The position numbers were made by a program, and so were the translations under genes. Below, piece by piece: positions 52,886-63,509 of a stretch of 64,000 nt of DNA. Within the stretch, counting starts at the first letter, position 1, and every line of letters starts with the position of its first letter. A model generated the notes under the pieces. It saw only the letters and a list, made by a program, of their open reading frames with translations. It did no database searches and was not told the DNA's origin. The DNA comes from Arion vulgaris. Lineage: Eukaryota; Mollusca; Gastropoda; Stylommatophora; Arionidae. Location: assembly GCA_020796225.1 (NCBI GenBank), contig CM036767.1, positions 15,406,427 through 15,470,426 of the forward strand, in the 5' to 3' direction.

Positions 52886-52917
52886 TTTTTACCCTTCTGT
52901 TTCTGTATTCTCCCCTT

Positions 52918-53165
52918 ATTATTATATGTAACTTAGGGACCCTGCAAGCAATTTCTCCATACTGGCAACTCGTTCAATCTTTTCCATGGAATTGTATCAA
53001 ATATTTTTGGTCTCCCTCTCAGTCAAGTTTGTTTCCGCATTTCTCTAGGGCATTCTTTTTTCTTGAACCCTTTGCCTGCAACTTCAATGCCTACTTTGTG
53101 ATACTTTGATCATTTCTTCTCTGAGTATACCCAATATATCTCCAATCTTCTCTTTCTTATAAACT
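52918..53165 (-). mobile_element. LINE fragment directly after the stop codon
   Basis: GACCCTGCAAGCAATTTCTC and CAACTTCAATGCCTACTTTG recur at 61.39-61.63 kb in the same order. Any 3' UTR longer than about 30 nt runs into this repeat. Confidence 0.68.
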
Positions 53166-53544
53166 CTCTTTTTTCCTATCTAATTTTTAATCCGTTCCAT
53201 ACATTCTCTTTTTTCATAATTAATAAGTTTCATAAATTCTTTTTTTTAAAATATGTAATTTGTGATGAAAATATGTTTTTTTTTCTACGCGGGCATTTTC
53301 CAACCTGTATTATCCTTCACTGAATGGTTCCCATTAAATTATAGTACTGTCGTTCTCACCTTGCTTACCACCTTGTTTGTTTATTGTCTTTTTAAGACAA
53401 GTCCCATAATATTAAACAATTCAATGGGTTTTTTTTTATGTTTATACAATTGTCTGTTGGTTTTTTAGACAAGAAAATAAGAACTAACTCCTTGTAGAAA
53501 ATCCTGAACACAATCTTTCCTTCCAGTGTGTTTTACAGATAAGC

Positions 53545-53850
53545 TCTGAAACTATGAAATCAGAAGAAGTGTGGGATCCTTGCTGATTCTTCAATATATA
53601 AAGAAACAACAGGTCAAATGGTTCAGACACATATCAAGGTTATCACAAGACAGTCTCCCACAAAGAGCACTAGAAATCAGATACAAAAGCAACAGACCCA
53701 GAGGACGACAATGTAGACGATGGATCAGCAGAATATCCGAGTCACTAAATTCCACCTTGTACAAAGCGCATAGGGAGGCTAGCTCCAGGTGGGGGTGTTT
53801 TTTCAACCTGACACCGAAAGACAAAACAGGATTAGAGAATAGATAGATAA
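53545..53850 (+). mobile_element. LINE 3'-end fragment (tail family L)
   Basis: A 91-codon frame reads LQYIKKQQVKWFRHISRLSQ, then RPRGRQCRRWISRISESLNS; ends AAACAGGATTAGAGAATAG. Confidence 0.85.
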
Positions 53851-54044
53851 TTTCCAGTAGTGTTGTCATTATCTTCTATATGTTTGAAATATTTATTTTC
53901 TCTCCAATCTCTTTCAACACTTCCCTCTTCATTCTTACAATTTTCAGAACTCTTCATTTGTTTTTTTTTCTGTTTGTGAAATACTCATATAATATTTGTG
54001 TATATAAAATGTTGGTATTTTGTCTTTGACAAGTGTAATTCTTC

Positions 54045-54195
54045 TTCTTGCGTTAGCCACTATGAATTTGGGTGTAGTCAAGGGCCTTATATGGTGCTTC
54101 TGACTGATTTTTGCGTGAAGGCATGCTTTCCCTTCTTATCAGTGACCCCCACCATACAGATGGGCCTTCTCCTACTTCAGAGGTAAAATAATATC
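54045..54195 (+). repeat. Short repeat family I copy
   Basis: CACTATGAATTTGGGTGTAG, GACTGATTTTTGCGTGAAGG and GATGGGCCTTCTCCTACTTC. Confidence 0.68.
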
Positions 54196-54517
54196 TTAAT
54201 ATGGAATTACATGTCCTAATTCAGTAGTCAAATTCAAGGACATATGAATTCATGAGTCAAATGTCACTTTGTATGGCAATTGAAAACTAGAACCGACAAG
54301 TGTAATAATATCTTCTTTCTTTTGTTGTCACCAGGTTGTTGCTCAGTGTCATGGTTTTCTGTTTTTGTTTTGAGCTGCTCCAGTGGCTTGGGGGATAGTT
54401 ATTTTTGCTTTTTGACAGCATTCTGCTATGTATTGCTGAGTTCTCCTGTGTTGTTACTACTTCCGTCCATTTTGTCATAGTGTGTTTGTTTGAGCCTGTG
54501 TCTTTCTTCCAACATTT

Positions 54518-54740
54518 AGGGTGTAAAGAATAGAACCACTTACTTGTCACACGTCATAAGAGGTGATTATGGAGGTTTGGCTGAAATTGTATGCATGTGT
54601 CCTGAACGTGTAGAAGTCTATGCATTTAGGGGACTACCATACCAATGTGCAACGTATACACGTGCTTGGCAAAGATAAAAATATCACAAGAGAGATTAAA
54701 ATTGGTCATAAAGAATGAAGCATAGAAGAAGAGGGAAGAC
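54518..54740 (+). mobile_element. SINE family E copy, 5' truncated
   Basis: TTAGGGTGTAAAGAATAGAA through TCATAAGAGGTGATTATGGA to the GAA-type tail (GCATAGAAGAAGAGG). Confidence 0.8.
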
Positions 54741-54759
54741 TACTTCCGTCCACTTTGTC

Positions 54760-54965
54760 GTAGTGTGTTTATTTTGGACGCCTGTGTCGTTCTTTCTTTT
54801 CTCAAATACTGTTTGCCTACAGTGTCAGGATAAGAAGAGATTTCTATAATGAGCCTTGTGTGGAGCTTCATAAATAGTGCTTTAATCACCTCTGTTATAT
54901 CTGTAGGTTCACCTTTGCATGGCCAACTGTTTCTTGTATCCATTGTATCGGCAATATCTGTGACG
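54760..54965 (-). mobile_element. Repeat family L, inverted
   Basis: GTCAGGATAAGAAGAGATTT and CACCTCTGTTATATCTGTAG. Confidence 0.6.
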
Positions 54966-55112
54966 CGTTTAGAAATGGACAGGTTCAGTCTGGCAGTGTA
55001 ACACAGCGAGATGCTGAGATTCATGCACCAACCTCGATGTGGACGCACCTGATATGATGACGTTTAATCACTGTACTCATATAAGTAAACAAATGTGAAT
55101 ATTTTTTCTTAG

Positions 55113-55324
55113 ATACTATTGAAGGAGATGAAATGGACACCAGTATCAGGGACTCTCCTCCTCCAACACCACCATCAGTCATCAGGTACACCCTCATCCA
55201 AGCCCACAATCAAGTGTCACACATGAGCGACCATCAGGCAAGGATTCAAACTAGGAGTTTGTCACACAAGAACTGGGATACCAACTCTGTTATTATGTCT
55301 TCCTCATCCATGATTTATCTTTGA
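55113..55324 (+). CDS. Possible alternative C-terminal exon, unassigned
   Basis: The acceptor-like TATTTTTTCTTAG is followed by a frame that needs one preceding base: DTIEGDEMDTSIRDSPPPTP, PSVIRYTLIQAHNQVSHMSD, HQARIQTRSLSHKNWDTNSV, IMSSSSMIYL and a TGA stop. It does not match any repeat family in the window. Its phase (1) does not fit exon 23's donor but does fit the cryptic donor at 52830 inside exon 24, giving ...KSD joined to DTIEGDE. It could equally be the last exon of another gene, or chance. Confidence 0.35.
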
Positions 55325-55329
55325 TATCA

Positions 55330-55485
55330 TCATCTAGTAGCTTGTCCCTTCAGGAACTTGACTCCCATGATAGTAGCCCTGATAAACGCTCTATTCTGTG
55401 CAAGGTGACCGGTGTCAGCAGCAGTCATTTTCAGATTGTCAATGACATCCTGCATGCATCATCTTCTAGATATTTCTCTATAATT
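55330..55485 (-). mobile_element. LINE family K fragment, diverged
   Basis: GTGTCAGCAGCAGTCATTTT and GTCAATGACATCCTGCATGC align with the family K terminus at 5.1 and 25.6 kb. Confidence 0.55.
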
Positions 55486-55669
55486 ACTGCATTAACACCA
55501 TTATGAAAAATTATATTTTGGTTGAATTAACTTTAACTTTGATTCGAAATTTTTTTAAACCTAGGGCCTGATTAATATTGCAACATATACTAAATAGATA
55601 CTTAACTGGCTTTACGTCATCTTGAACACATACTGTCAGCCGGTATATCGGTTCGGAAGGTCGATTGCC

Positions 55670-55813
55670 ATAACTCTTTGGGAACCAAACGCCACACTAC
55701 GTGATTTTGGGTTGGACACATTTTTATTAGGAGCCACACTAAAGACCGTTTTTTATTCTAAAAACAAATGGTTTGTAAAAACATGACTTTTGCCCTGGTT
55801 CACTAAGAGTTAA
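55670..55813. mobile_element. TTAA MITE family 2 copy
   Basis: ATAACTCTTTGGGAACCAAA at the left and GTTCACTAAGAGTTAA at the right; interior GCCACACTACGTGATTTTG. The left TTAA has mutated to ATAA. Confidence 0.82.
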
Positions 55814-55976
55814 CTTCTGTTCACTTTTTCACTGCTTATATGTATCTAGAAATTATGCTGTAGCGTTCTTTTTTTTTTTTTTTTAAATGAAATTTGATGA
55901 AGCACGTAATTTTGCAAATGTTTACTTTTCCAGTTCTAAACTATGCACTATTTATTGCCCATTATACATGAATACG

Positions 55977-56225
55977 GGGGTCTCTGTGGCCAAGTGGTGA
56001 AGCCCTTTGCCTTGTGAGTCGAAGGTCGTGGGTTCGAGTCCGGACGACGCCATTCTGTTCACAAGTGCAGTTTTCCAGAGACCCTTAGGATTGTTGCTGG
56101 AGCTACGGAGTTCGTGCTTTATGCAATACTCTCAGCAGGTGGCGTGCCATTTCTGCGGAGAGGAACCGAGCCGTATGGGGTAAAACCTGGTGCAATGAAG
56201 ACAATCCTTCTGCTTTTAAACACCT
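55977..56225 (+). mobile_element. SINE family A copy, best preserved
   Basis: A box GTGGCCAAGTGGTGAAGCCC, perfect B box GGTTCGAGTCC, then the body to GGGGTAAAACCTGGTGCAAT. TACATGAATA on both sides is the target-site duplication. The head is Leu/Ser-tRNA-like. Confidence 0.9.
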
Positions 56226-56458
56226 TTTTTATTACATGAATATACAGATATATGTAAGGATTGATACTTTGTTTCTTGTCTGTCAGTAGTCATGGTTACC
56301 ACTTCACTGCAACCTGTGCCACTGAACAGCACTCAAAGTGCTTATCATTGTCTCATGTGAAATCTTCAAGCAAACAGAGTCCAGACACAAACCAGCAGCT
56401 TGCATGCACATTAATTGCATATGACTGTCAGCAGAGTGCCAACACCACCATTCGCCAC

Positions 56459-56790
56459 TTCTTCTTCAAACGCTCCAAATTGATCACTTGTTAACCACTC
56501 TGTGTGATTTGCATGTGATCTGAGCCTGAGTTCTTCTTCAAACGCTCCATATAAACCACTTGTCAACCATTCTGTGTGATTTGTATGTGATCTGAGCCTA
56601 AGAGCGATTGTATGTTGTGCCAGTTATGCGCCTACAAGTAGGCCAGCACATCCGATTTCTGCGCTGCTTTTATTTACTAGGGTAGCATCCCTAGGTCCTA
56701 GATCAGTTGCCTCTTATGACATACCTTGTGGGTCACAGTGGTACTATTCTTTGCTTCCTTCGGGCCCGACAACACACGAGCGATCCACCA
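56459..56790 (-). mobile_element. SINE family D copy with duplicated 3' end
   Basis: The inverted tail and first 75 bp (CTTCTTCAAACGCTCCA to TGATCTGAGCCTGAG) occur twice in tandem at 56459 and 56530, followed by one complete body ending CCCGACAACACACGAG. Confidence 0.82.
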
Positions 56791-56929
56791 CTTAAAAATT
56801 ACAATTCACGTAGAAGGAAAAAGCCAACATGACAAAACACAGCAGCCCACATAGCTTAGAGGAAAGTAATTTTTTTTAGTATGCCCACTTTGAATTCAAA
56901 CTTAGTTAATGACACCTAATATGCACCTG

Positions 56930-57035
56930 TGACTGATGTTTGCGTGAAGGCTTGCTTTCTTTATCAACAGTGTCCTTGCCATTCAGACAAGCATTGTTCC
57001 GACTTCAGTTGTACTTGTAATTTAGAGTACTCTAA
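56930..57035 (+). repeat. Short repeat family I copy
   Basis: GACTGATGTTTGCGTGAAGG, CAGTGTCCTTGCCATTCAGA. Confidence 0.65.
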
Positions 57036-57296
57036 GAAAATGTTGCATATTATTTTTAGTTGTTTCTTTGTGGGAACACAATCTTTATGTAGCATGTCCT
57101 TTGCAGAATGTCATGCTCATCACATCCTGTTTGAAAATCTCCCCGTAAATCTCTAGTCAGTTCTCCTGCCTCTTCCATTGCGTTTCAGATTTTCTTAAAA
57201 TGACCTGTTGCCACAACCGTTTTTGGTCATTCCCTTCACAGTCTTTCATAAACCATGTCTTCCAGGTTTGCTCCCTTAAACCACTAACGTTTAAAT

Positions 57297-57497
57297 TTTT
57301 TTTTTTTCCCGATCCAGAAGCATTTTAGCTTTTTAGCTCTTGCTCGGTGCCATGGACATTGTAACCCTTCGGTTGGTGCCACGAACACCACAAATCTAGG
57401 AATCTTTGGCTTTTCTGCCATCCCGCGAATTGAACCCGCACACACAGAGGGATAGTCACCCGTAGTCCAACGTGCTCGAACACGCTGGCAGGCGGGC
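57297..57497 (-). mobile_element. SINE family C copy
   Basis: T run (inverted poly-A), GATCCAGAAGCATTTTAGC, end CGAACACGCTGGCAGGCGGG. ACTAACGTT and AGTAACGTT flank it. Confidence 0.87.
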
Positions 57498-57559
57498 AGT
57501 AACGTTAATATGACCAAGATACTCCATTTTATGGAACATGATCTTTCCTGATTTTTTCG

Positions 57560-57690
57560 TTTGCCGCTATGAATTCAGGCGTAGTCATGGCATCTAATAG
57601 GGCACCTCTGGCTCATTTTTGCGTGAAGACTTGTTTTTCTTTATCACCAGTGTCCTTTGTCATTCTGGCAAACCTTACTCTGACTTCAGA
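57560..57690 (+). repeat. Short repeat family I copy
   Basis: CGCTATGAATTCAGGCGTAG, CATTTTTGCGTGAAGACTTG. Confidence 0.68.
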
Positions 57691-57904
57691 TGTACTTGTA
57701 ATTTAGATCCCCAAGTAAAGTATCAGGGTTTCCTGTAGTCCAACCACTTACTGAGAGCACACCAAAAACTTTTGACCCAAGCTGGTCTTGAACTCTGGCA
57801 CTTCCACTGCATATGTTCACTAGCATACTATGTTATCAAATTGGCTATCAGTGACCCCCAAATGGAACATATTGTTTAGGAGTCAATGTAACTCTGAAGT
57901 TGGA

Positions 57905-58030
57905 GAAGGAACGCTTGTATGACGGGGGACACTGCTAATAAGAAAAGCAGGCCTTCACGCAAAAATCAGAAGCGCCATACCAGGCACCCTGACTGTGCCT
58001 GAAGTCATAGTGGGGACGCAAGATGAAGAG
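57905..58030 (-). repeat. Short repeat family I copy, parent type of the satellite
   Basis: GACGGGGGACACTGCTAATA, GCCTTCACGCAAAAATCAGA, CCAGGCACCCTGACTGTG. The last part corresponds to the start of the 88-bp satellite unit. Confidence 0.75.
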
Positions 58031-58262
58031 GTAAAGAATAAATGTAACTATGAAGTTAGAGAAGACATGCCTGTATGTATATTTAGGCATTTTGAAGTTA
58101 CCTGTTGTACAAGTCGAACTGGATGCCTGAGGGGCATAGTGAAAGGTGTGTTTAATCAGCGAGCCACAGGAACCATCAGTATGCATACTCTTCGATATCT
58201 GTTGGGGAGACTGAGCACCTATGGGTCTGCCCAGAGTGCAATGACGTCAGTTTAGTAACTAA
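57990..58262 (+). mobile_element. LINE family H terminal fragment (plus strand)
   Basis: The open frame reads HFEVTCCTSRTGCLRGIVKG, then VFNQRATGTISMHTLRYLLG and RLSTYGSAQSAMTSV: the most readable form of this LINE terminus. Confidence 0.8.
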
Positions 58263-58264
58263 TA

Positions 58265-59888
58265 ACCAATGGCGGGGGACACTGATAATAAGGAAAGCGG
58301 GCCTTCACGCACAAATCAGATGTGACATACCTGGCACCCTGACTACGTAGCGGGTGAACACAAGAAAGAGAAGGAAAAAGTCAATGTTCCATGTATGATG
58401 TCATCAGATGTGACATACCTGGCACCCTGACTACGTAGCGGGTGAACACAAGAAAGAGAAGGAAGAAGTCAATGTTCCATGTATGATGTCATCAGATGTG
58501 GCATACCTGGCACCCTGACTACGTAGCGGGTGAACACAAGAAAGAGAAGGAAGAAGTCAATGTTCCATGTATGATGTCATCAGATGTGGCATACCTGGCA
58601 CCCTGGCTATGTAGCGGGTGAACACAAGAAAGAGAAGGAAGAAGTCAATGTTCCATGTATGATGTCATCAGATGTGGCATACCTGGCACCCTGACTACGT
58701 AGCGGGTGAACACAAGAAAGAGAAGGAAGAAGTCAATGTTCCATGTATGATGTCATCAGATGTGGCATACCTGGCACCCTGGCTACGTAGCGGGTGAACA
58801 CAAGAAAGAGAAGGAAAAAGTCAATGTTCCATGTATGATGTCATCAGATGTGGCATACCTGGCACCCTGACTACGTAGCGGGTGAACACAAGAAAGAGAA
58901 GGAAAAAGTCAATGTTCCATGTATGATGTCATCAGATGTGGCATACCTGGCACCCTGGCTACGTAGCGGGTGAACACAAGAAAGAGAAGGAAGAAGTCAA
59001 TGTTCCATGTATGATGTCATCAGATGTGGCATACCTGGCACCCTGACTACGTAGCGGGTGAACACAAGAAAGAGAAGGAAAAAGTCAATGTTCCATGTAT
59101 GATGTCATCAGATGTGGCATACCTGGCACCCTGACTACGTAGCGGGTGAACACAAGAAAGAGAAGGAAAAAGTCAATGTTCCATGTATGATGTCATCAGA
59201 TGTGGCATACCTGACTACGTAGCGGGTGAACACAAGAAAGAGAAGGAAAAAGTCAATGTTCCATGTATGATGTCATCAGATGTGGCATACCTGGCACCCT
59301 GACTACGTAGCGGGTGAACACAAGAAAGAGAAGGAAGAAGTCAATGTTCCATGTATGATGTCATCAGATGTGGCATACCTGGCACCCTGACTACGTAGCG
59401 GGTGAACACAAGAAAGAGAAGGAAAAAGTCAATGTTCCATGTATGATGTCATCAGATGTGGCATACCTGGCACCCTGACTACGTAGCGGGTGAACACAAG
59501 AAAGAGAAGGAAGAAGTCAATGTTCCATGTATGATGTCATCAGATGTGGCATATCTGGCACCCTGGCTACGTAGCGGGTGAACACAAGAAAGAGAAGGAA
59601 AAAGTCAATGTTCCATGTATGATGTCATCAGATGTGGCATACCTGGCACCCTGACTACGTAGCGGGTGAACACAAGAAAGAGAAGGAAAAAGTCAATGTT
59701 CCATGTATGATGTCATCAGATGTGGCATACCTGGCACCCTGACTACGTAGCGGGTGAACACAAGAAAGAGAAGGAAGAAGTCAATGTTCCATGTATGTCA
59801 TCAGATGTGGCATACCTGGCACCCTGACTACGTAGCGGGTGAACACAAGAAAGAGAAGGAAAAAGTCAATGTTCCATGTATGATGTCA
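58265..59888. repeat. 88-bp satellite array, about 18 copies
   Basis: Units start TGTGGCATACCTGGCACCCT and continue with CTACGTAGCGGGTGAACACA, AGAAAGAGAAGGAA and GTTCCATGTATGATGTCATC; starts at 58321, 58409, 58497 and so on. One unit near 59205 lacks about 10 bp and one near 59790 lacks 3 bp. Each unit contains the palindrome CTACGTAG. The first unit joins a family I copy seamlessly (GGGCCTTCACGCACAAATCA). Confidence 0.95.
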
Positions 59889-60119
59889 ATATTTTTCCTA
59901 TTCCTTAAACAGAACATTCTATACAATTTTCTGACTGTAACATTTTGTTTCAAGGGTTTCTTTGTTTTTTTCTTTGATTAATGTTTGTGTTAATGATACA
60001 GGATTCACATTTATGTGTTAATACATTTAAAATACATACATACGTTAAAATGCATTTGTTAACTTGCTTGTGTTATACTGTATGTTCTTTCATACTAAAT
60101 GTCAGCACAGAATATCAGT

Positions 60120-60275
60120 CTTCTTCCTCTTCTGCGAACGATCCATATCGACCACTGGTTTGTATGTGATCTGAGCCTAAGAGTGGTTGTGCCAGTTATG
60201 CACCTATGGGTGCCTAGGCCCAAACATTTAATTTCTTGCCAGCTTTTTATTTACTAGGGTAGCATTCCCTAGGGA
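60120..60275 (-). mobile_element. SINE family D copy, truncated
   Basis: CTTCTTCCTCTTCTGCGAAC to ATTTACTAGGGTAGCATTCC. Confidence 0.7.
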
Positions 60276-60339
60276 ATATCAATCAAGTGCCATGCCTACC
60301 AGCGTATGCGGTCATGTCTCACCACAACTTTATTTTCCT

Positions 60340-60540
60340 TCAGTTCTGATGTTGATCTATTGTCGAATCACGATGTCAGACCATCGAACATCTTCTCCCT
60401 CTGTCTTCCACGATCTCTCCTTCCCTGAATTTTACCTGTTGTCACCAAATGTTCTAAACCTCTTCACATTATATGCCTGAAGAACCATGATTGTCTTAAT
60501 ATTTTGATATGGTTTCTTTGTGTGCAGGCCTATTTTAATG
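60340..60540 (-). mobile_element. LINE fragment (as at 32.5 kb)
   Basis: TCGAATCACGATGTCAGACC and TTATATGCCTGAAGAACCAT. Confidence 0.65.
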
Positions 60541-61389
60541 GTGAGACACGTAAAATCAAATTACTGTAATCAACAAATAAACATGGTACAAGTATTAAGA
60601 GCTTCGAAAAACAGACAATCACGGGACTCTACACTCACCCTAGTCCTTACGAGACCAATCGCCTAGCCTAGCAATACAAGCGTTTTTACGACGGAGTGTC
60701 TTTCTCAAACGTTATTTAACTAGACACAGAACAATCAGGTAGGATTTGTTCCAACGTCTGCACAAACACATGCTATAAGCTTATTGTGCTTGTATATATT
60801 TGAGACGAGACAATATCATACATACACATGTATACACATATAACAAACATGCATACATCATTCAAAGTAGCTTCAAATTTATTATCAGATGAGCACACAG
60901 AGTTTTTTTTTAAGAACACCAGAGGAAGCAACGGGCTAGGGTAAGTGGTTCGAGTCCCGTGTTTGTCTATTTGTTTTTTCTGAAGTTCTTAATACCTGTA
61001 CCATGTTTATTTGTTGATCATATTCATTACTTCTGTTGCTTTCTCTGGGGTTCTTAAAAAAACTCTGTGTGCTCATAGTTTTACAATATATAGTAACGTT
61101 TCAACCAAAAAGCCTTTATCAAGCCTGTTGAAAGCTCATCAAAACGCCTGTTTTAAAACCTCATCATTTGTTTTCTTTGCTGTCCATGGAATTTTCATCA
61201 TTCTTATGTAAAACCACATCTCTGTGGTACAGAATATATTATTATTATTAAACTTTGTTCATTACTGGAAAAATATCTAGAAATCTCATCCTCGGTGAAC
61301 TATCATACAATTTACAGAATATACTTATATCCAACAATGGACCATCATTTTACTTATTCAATTTGATGTATATATATATTTTTTTCTTA

Positions 61390-61640
61390 CTGTTATATGT
61401 TACATAGAGCCTGCAAGCAAATATCTCCATACCACTCTATCCTGGGCAACTAGTTTAATCTCTTCTATGGAATTGATTCCACTATTTCTCAACTCTGTCA
61501 GTAAATTTTATTTCTGGGCTTCCCTAGGGTATCCTCTCTTTCTTGACCCCGTAGCTTCCCACTTCAATGCCTGCTTTGGTATTCTTTAATGATTTCTTTT
61601 CAGAGTATAACTCCTTCTTATAACAGTTAATACTAGTGGT
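61390..61640 (-). mobile_element. LINE fragment (as at 52.9 kb)
   Basis: GAGCCTGCAAGCAAATATCT and CACTTCAATGCCTGCTTTGG. Confidence 0.65.
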
Positions 61641-61699
61641 TGACCAGACATTTCTCTGATTTTATCATCTCTTCTGAATTCATCTCATTTTATGTTCGT

Positions 61700-62070
61700 T
61701 ACTTTTCACAGAAACCTATTTTCAAATGTGATCCCAACACCAAAGATGGGTACTATGGTCTGTCCCGTAGCAAACAAGTTATCCTATTCTGCCTCCATAC
61801 CAGCCATTACAGACTCCGATATCACCTGTATAACAAATTTAAAATTGGCACAACTAGCCTGTGCCACTGCGAGCAGGCAGACATGACAGCAGAGCACTTA
61901 CTGCAAGACTGCCCACTGCTAGCAGACCTGAGAAACGAAACCTGACCGGAAATATCGAAATAAATGAAAAGCTGTACGGAGTGACAGAGTCCCTAATAAC
62001 AACAGCAGAATTCATGTGTAAATCTAGTACATCAGTCAAAGTGGTGATCGCAGCGAGAGAAATATGATCT
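61700..62070 (+). mobile_element. LINE C-terminal tail
   Basis: The frame reads LYNKFKIGTTSLCHCEQADM, then TAEHLLQDCPLLADLRNET, with the C-x-C...H-x-x-x-x-x-C set typical of these tails; a neighbouring frame continues with EKLYGVTESLITTAEFM. Confidence 0.85.
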
Positions 62071-62194
62071 CATATTTTAATCAAATGAATTTACTTTCAG
62101 TTCTTTTCATAATTATTTACTGTGTTAAAGCTTTCAAGGAGGTTGGAGCGAAGTGTATACATTGATATTAATAGGTTGAAGTGGGTAGTGTTTA

Positions 62195-62390
62195 AAGTCG
62201 AAGGATTGACTTCGTTGCACTTGGTTTTACCCCGTATGGCTCGACTCCTCTCCATAGCAATGTCACACCACCTGCCGAAAGTATTGCACAATGCATAAGG
62301 GTCTGTAAAAAATGCGCTTGTGAACAAAACGGAGCGCTCCGGTTTGTACCCACAGCCTTTGGATCGCAAGGCAAGGTGTGTAGTGTACTA
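62195..62390 (-). mobile_element. SINE family A copy
   Basis: Inverted end TTGCACTTGGTTTTACCCCG through GTTTGTACCCACAGCCTTTG. Confidence 0.78.
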
Positions 62391-62464
62391 GTAGATTTTT
62401 AGTAGAGTTCTAATATCAATATGAAACCAAGTAATGGGACACTCACAGCTTGGTCTGTTGTCTT

Positions 62465-62790
62465 TCCCAGGTGGATGATAGAATTGGTTGTCCACTCTTG
62501 CCATTAAGCGTAAGGGTTAGAGCTTTAATTTGCATTCCAGGGCCAGATGAGTTACCCTTGTTGTGTTATGTCCATGTTTATTTAGTGTGATATTGATATT
62601 GTCATTCCATCTTTCCCTTGGCTCTAGTACCTGATCTCTTTTTATTGTATGCTGTTATTGGTGGTTGGTTGTATTTCATTCTCATTAAATGTCCAAACCA
62701 CTGCATTTGTTGTTCTTATTCAGTGCATGAAGTTATGCCCACTCTGCTTCTAAGTTTCATAGTCTATCTTTACTGGTGACCCTCACCACC
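62465..62790 (-). mobile_element. LINE family M 3' end
   Basis: The inverse of the copies at 22.1 and 27.35 kb (CTTGCCATTAAGCGTAAGGG, AGTCTATCTTTACTGGTGAC). Confidence 0.82.
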
Positions 62791-62864
62791 TTCCTCAAGC
62801 ATTTCATTTCCTACATGGTGAGCTTTCTGTGGTTTCTTTCTAGCTTAGTAATATTAAACAAATG

Positions 62865-63505
62865 TTATGTGAACTTTCAGAGGGGAAGAGGCACCAGAGC
62901 AGACCACTGCTCAGATATCTCTCTCTCTCTCTCTTGCGATCACGCCCAGACCGATGACCAGATTTCCTCATAAATTCTTATTCATGTGGAAATCTGATTC
63001 ATGCAGCCTTAGCATTGGTGTGATTCGTCACATCTTCAGTGGGATTTGGAGCTCTGGTGCTTATCCTTCGGCGATGTGTCCAGTTTAGCCAGCGTTTACT
63101 ATTTTATTTTAGGGTAGCTACCCTTAGACAACCTTCCCTCCCGGGTTGTTAAACGTCATCTACCCAGGTTACCAGTCTTTTTTTGGACTACTTGGTTTGC
63201 CTGCTGTACAGTTTGCTCTGCTAGTCTTTGATTGCCCCAACCGAACTACAAGGCAGTAGTGGACTGCTCAGATATAAAAATGTCTGCAAGCCTCAATAAA
63301 ACTTTTCTATAGGTCCCAGTACATGGGAAAATCTAGCTGATGAAAAGAGTTGGTGGAGAGCAATATTGCGCAAGACGCAGTCTTTTGAGAAGAGACTTAT
63401 GTCTGGGCTAAAAGAGAGAGAAAAATCGATAACTCAGAAGCTGTCACAGTAAAACACATGCCAACTGACCATCTGTAAAGACCAAAAGGGCATATATAGT
63501 AGTAT
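62865..63505 (+). mobile_element. LINE 3' end interrupted by another repeat
   Basis: The left part (CTTTCAGAGGGGAAGAGGCA, to ACTGCTCAGATAT) and right part (ACTGCTCAGATATAAAAATG to CTGTAAAGACCAAAAGGGCA) match the LINE at 30.75-31.02 kb. Between 62917 and 63255 lie a CT microsatellite and an inverted copy of the 1.9-2.3 kb repeat. ACTGCTCAGATAT on both sides is a likely target-site duplication. Confidence 0.75.
62996..63255 (-). repeat. Inverted copy of the 1.9-2.3 kb repeat
   Basis: GCTTATCCTTCGGCGATGTG, CATCTACCCAGGTTACCAGT and GAACTACAAGGCAGTAGT mirror the repeat at 1.93-2.33 kb. Confidence 0.7.
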
Positions 63506-63509
63506 TATG

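Noticed and set aside
52491..52868. Minus-strand open frames opposite the last exon
   Set aside because: Shadows of the Glu-Pro repeat; the plus-strand frame fits splicing, phase and the C-terminus.
55343..55440. Exon-like segment after CTTCAG with a GTGACC donor
   Set aside because: Its sequence aligns with the family K LINE terminus.
55977..56060. tRNA gene (good A and B boxes)
   Set aside because: It is the head of SINE A: the same head plus body recurs many times with target duplications, and no closing acceptor stem is seen.
58265..59888. CRISPR-like array
   Set aside because: The whole 88-bp unit repeats with no unique spacers, and the context is an animal genome.
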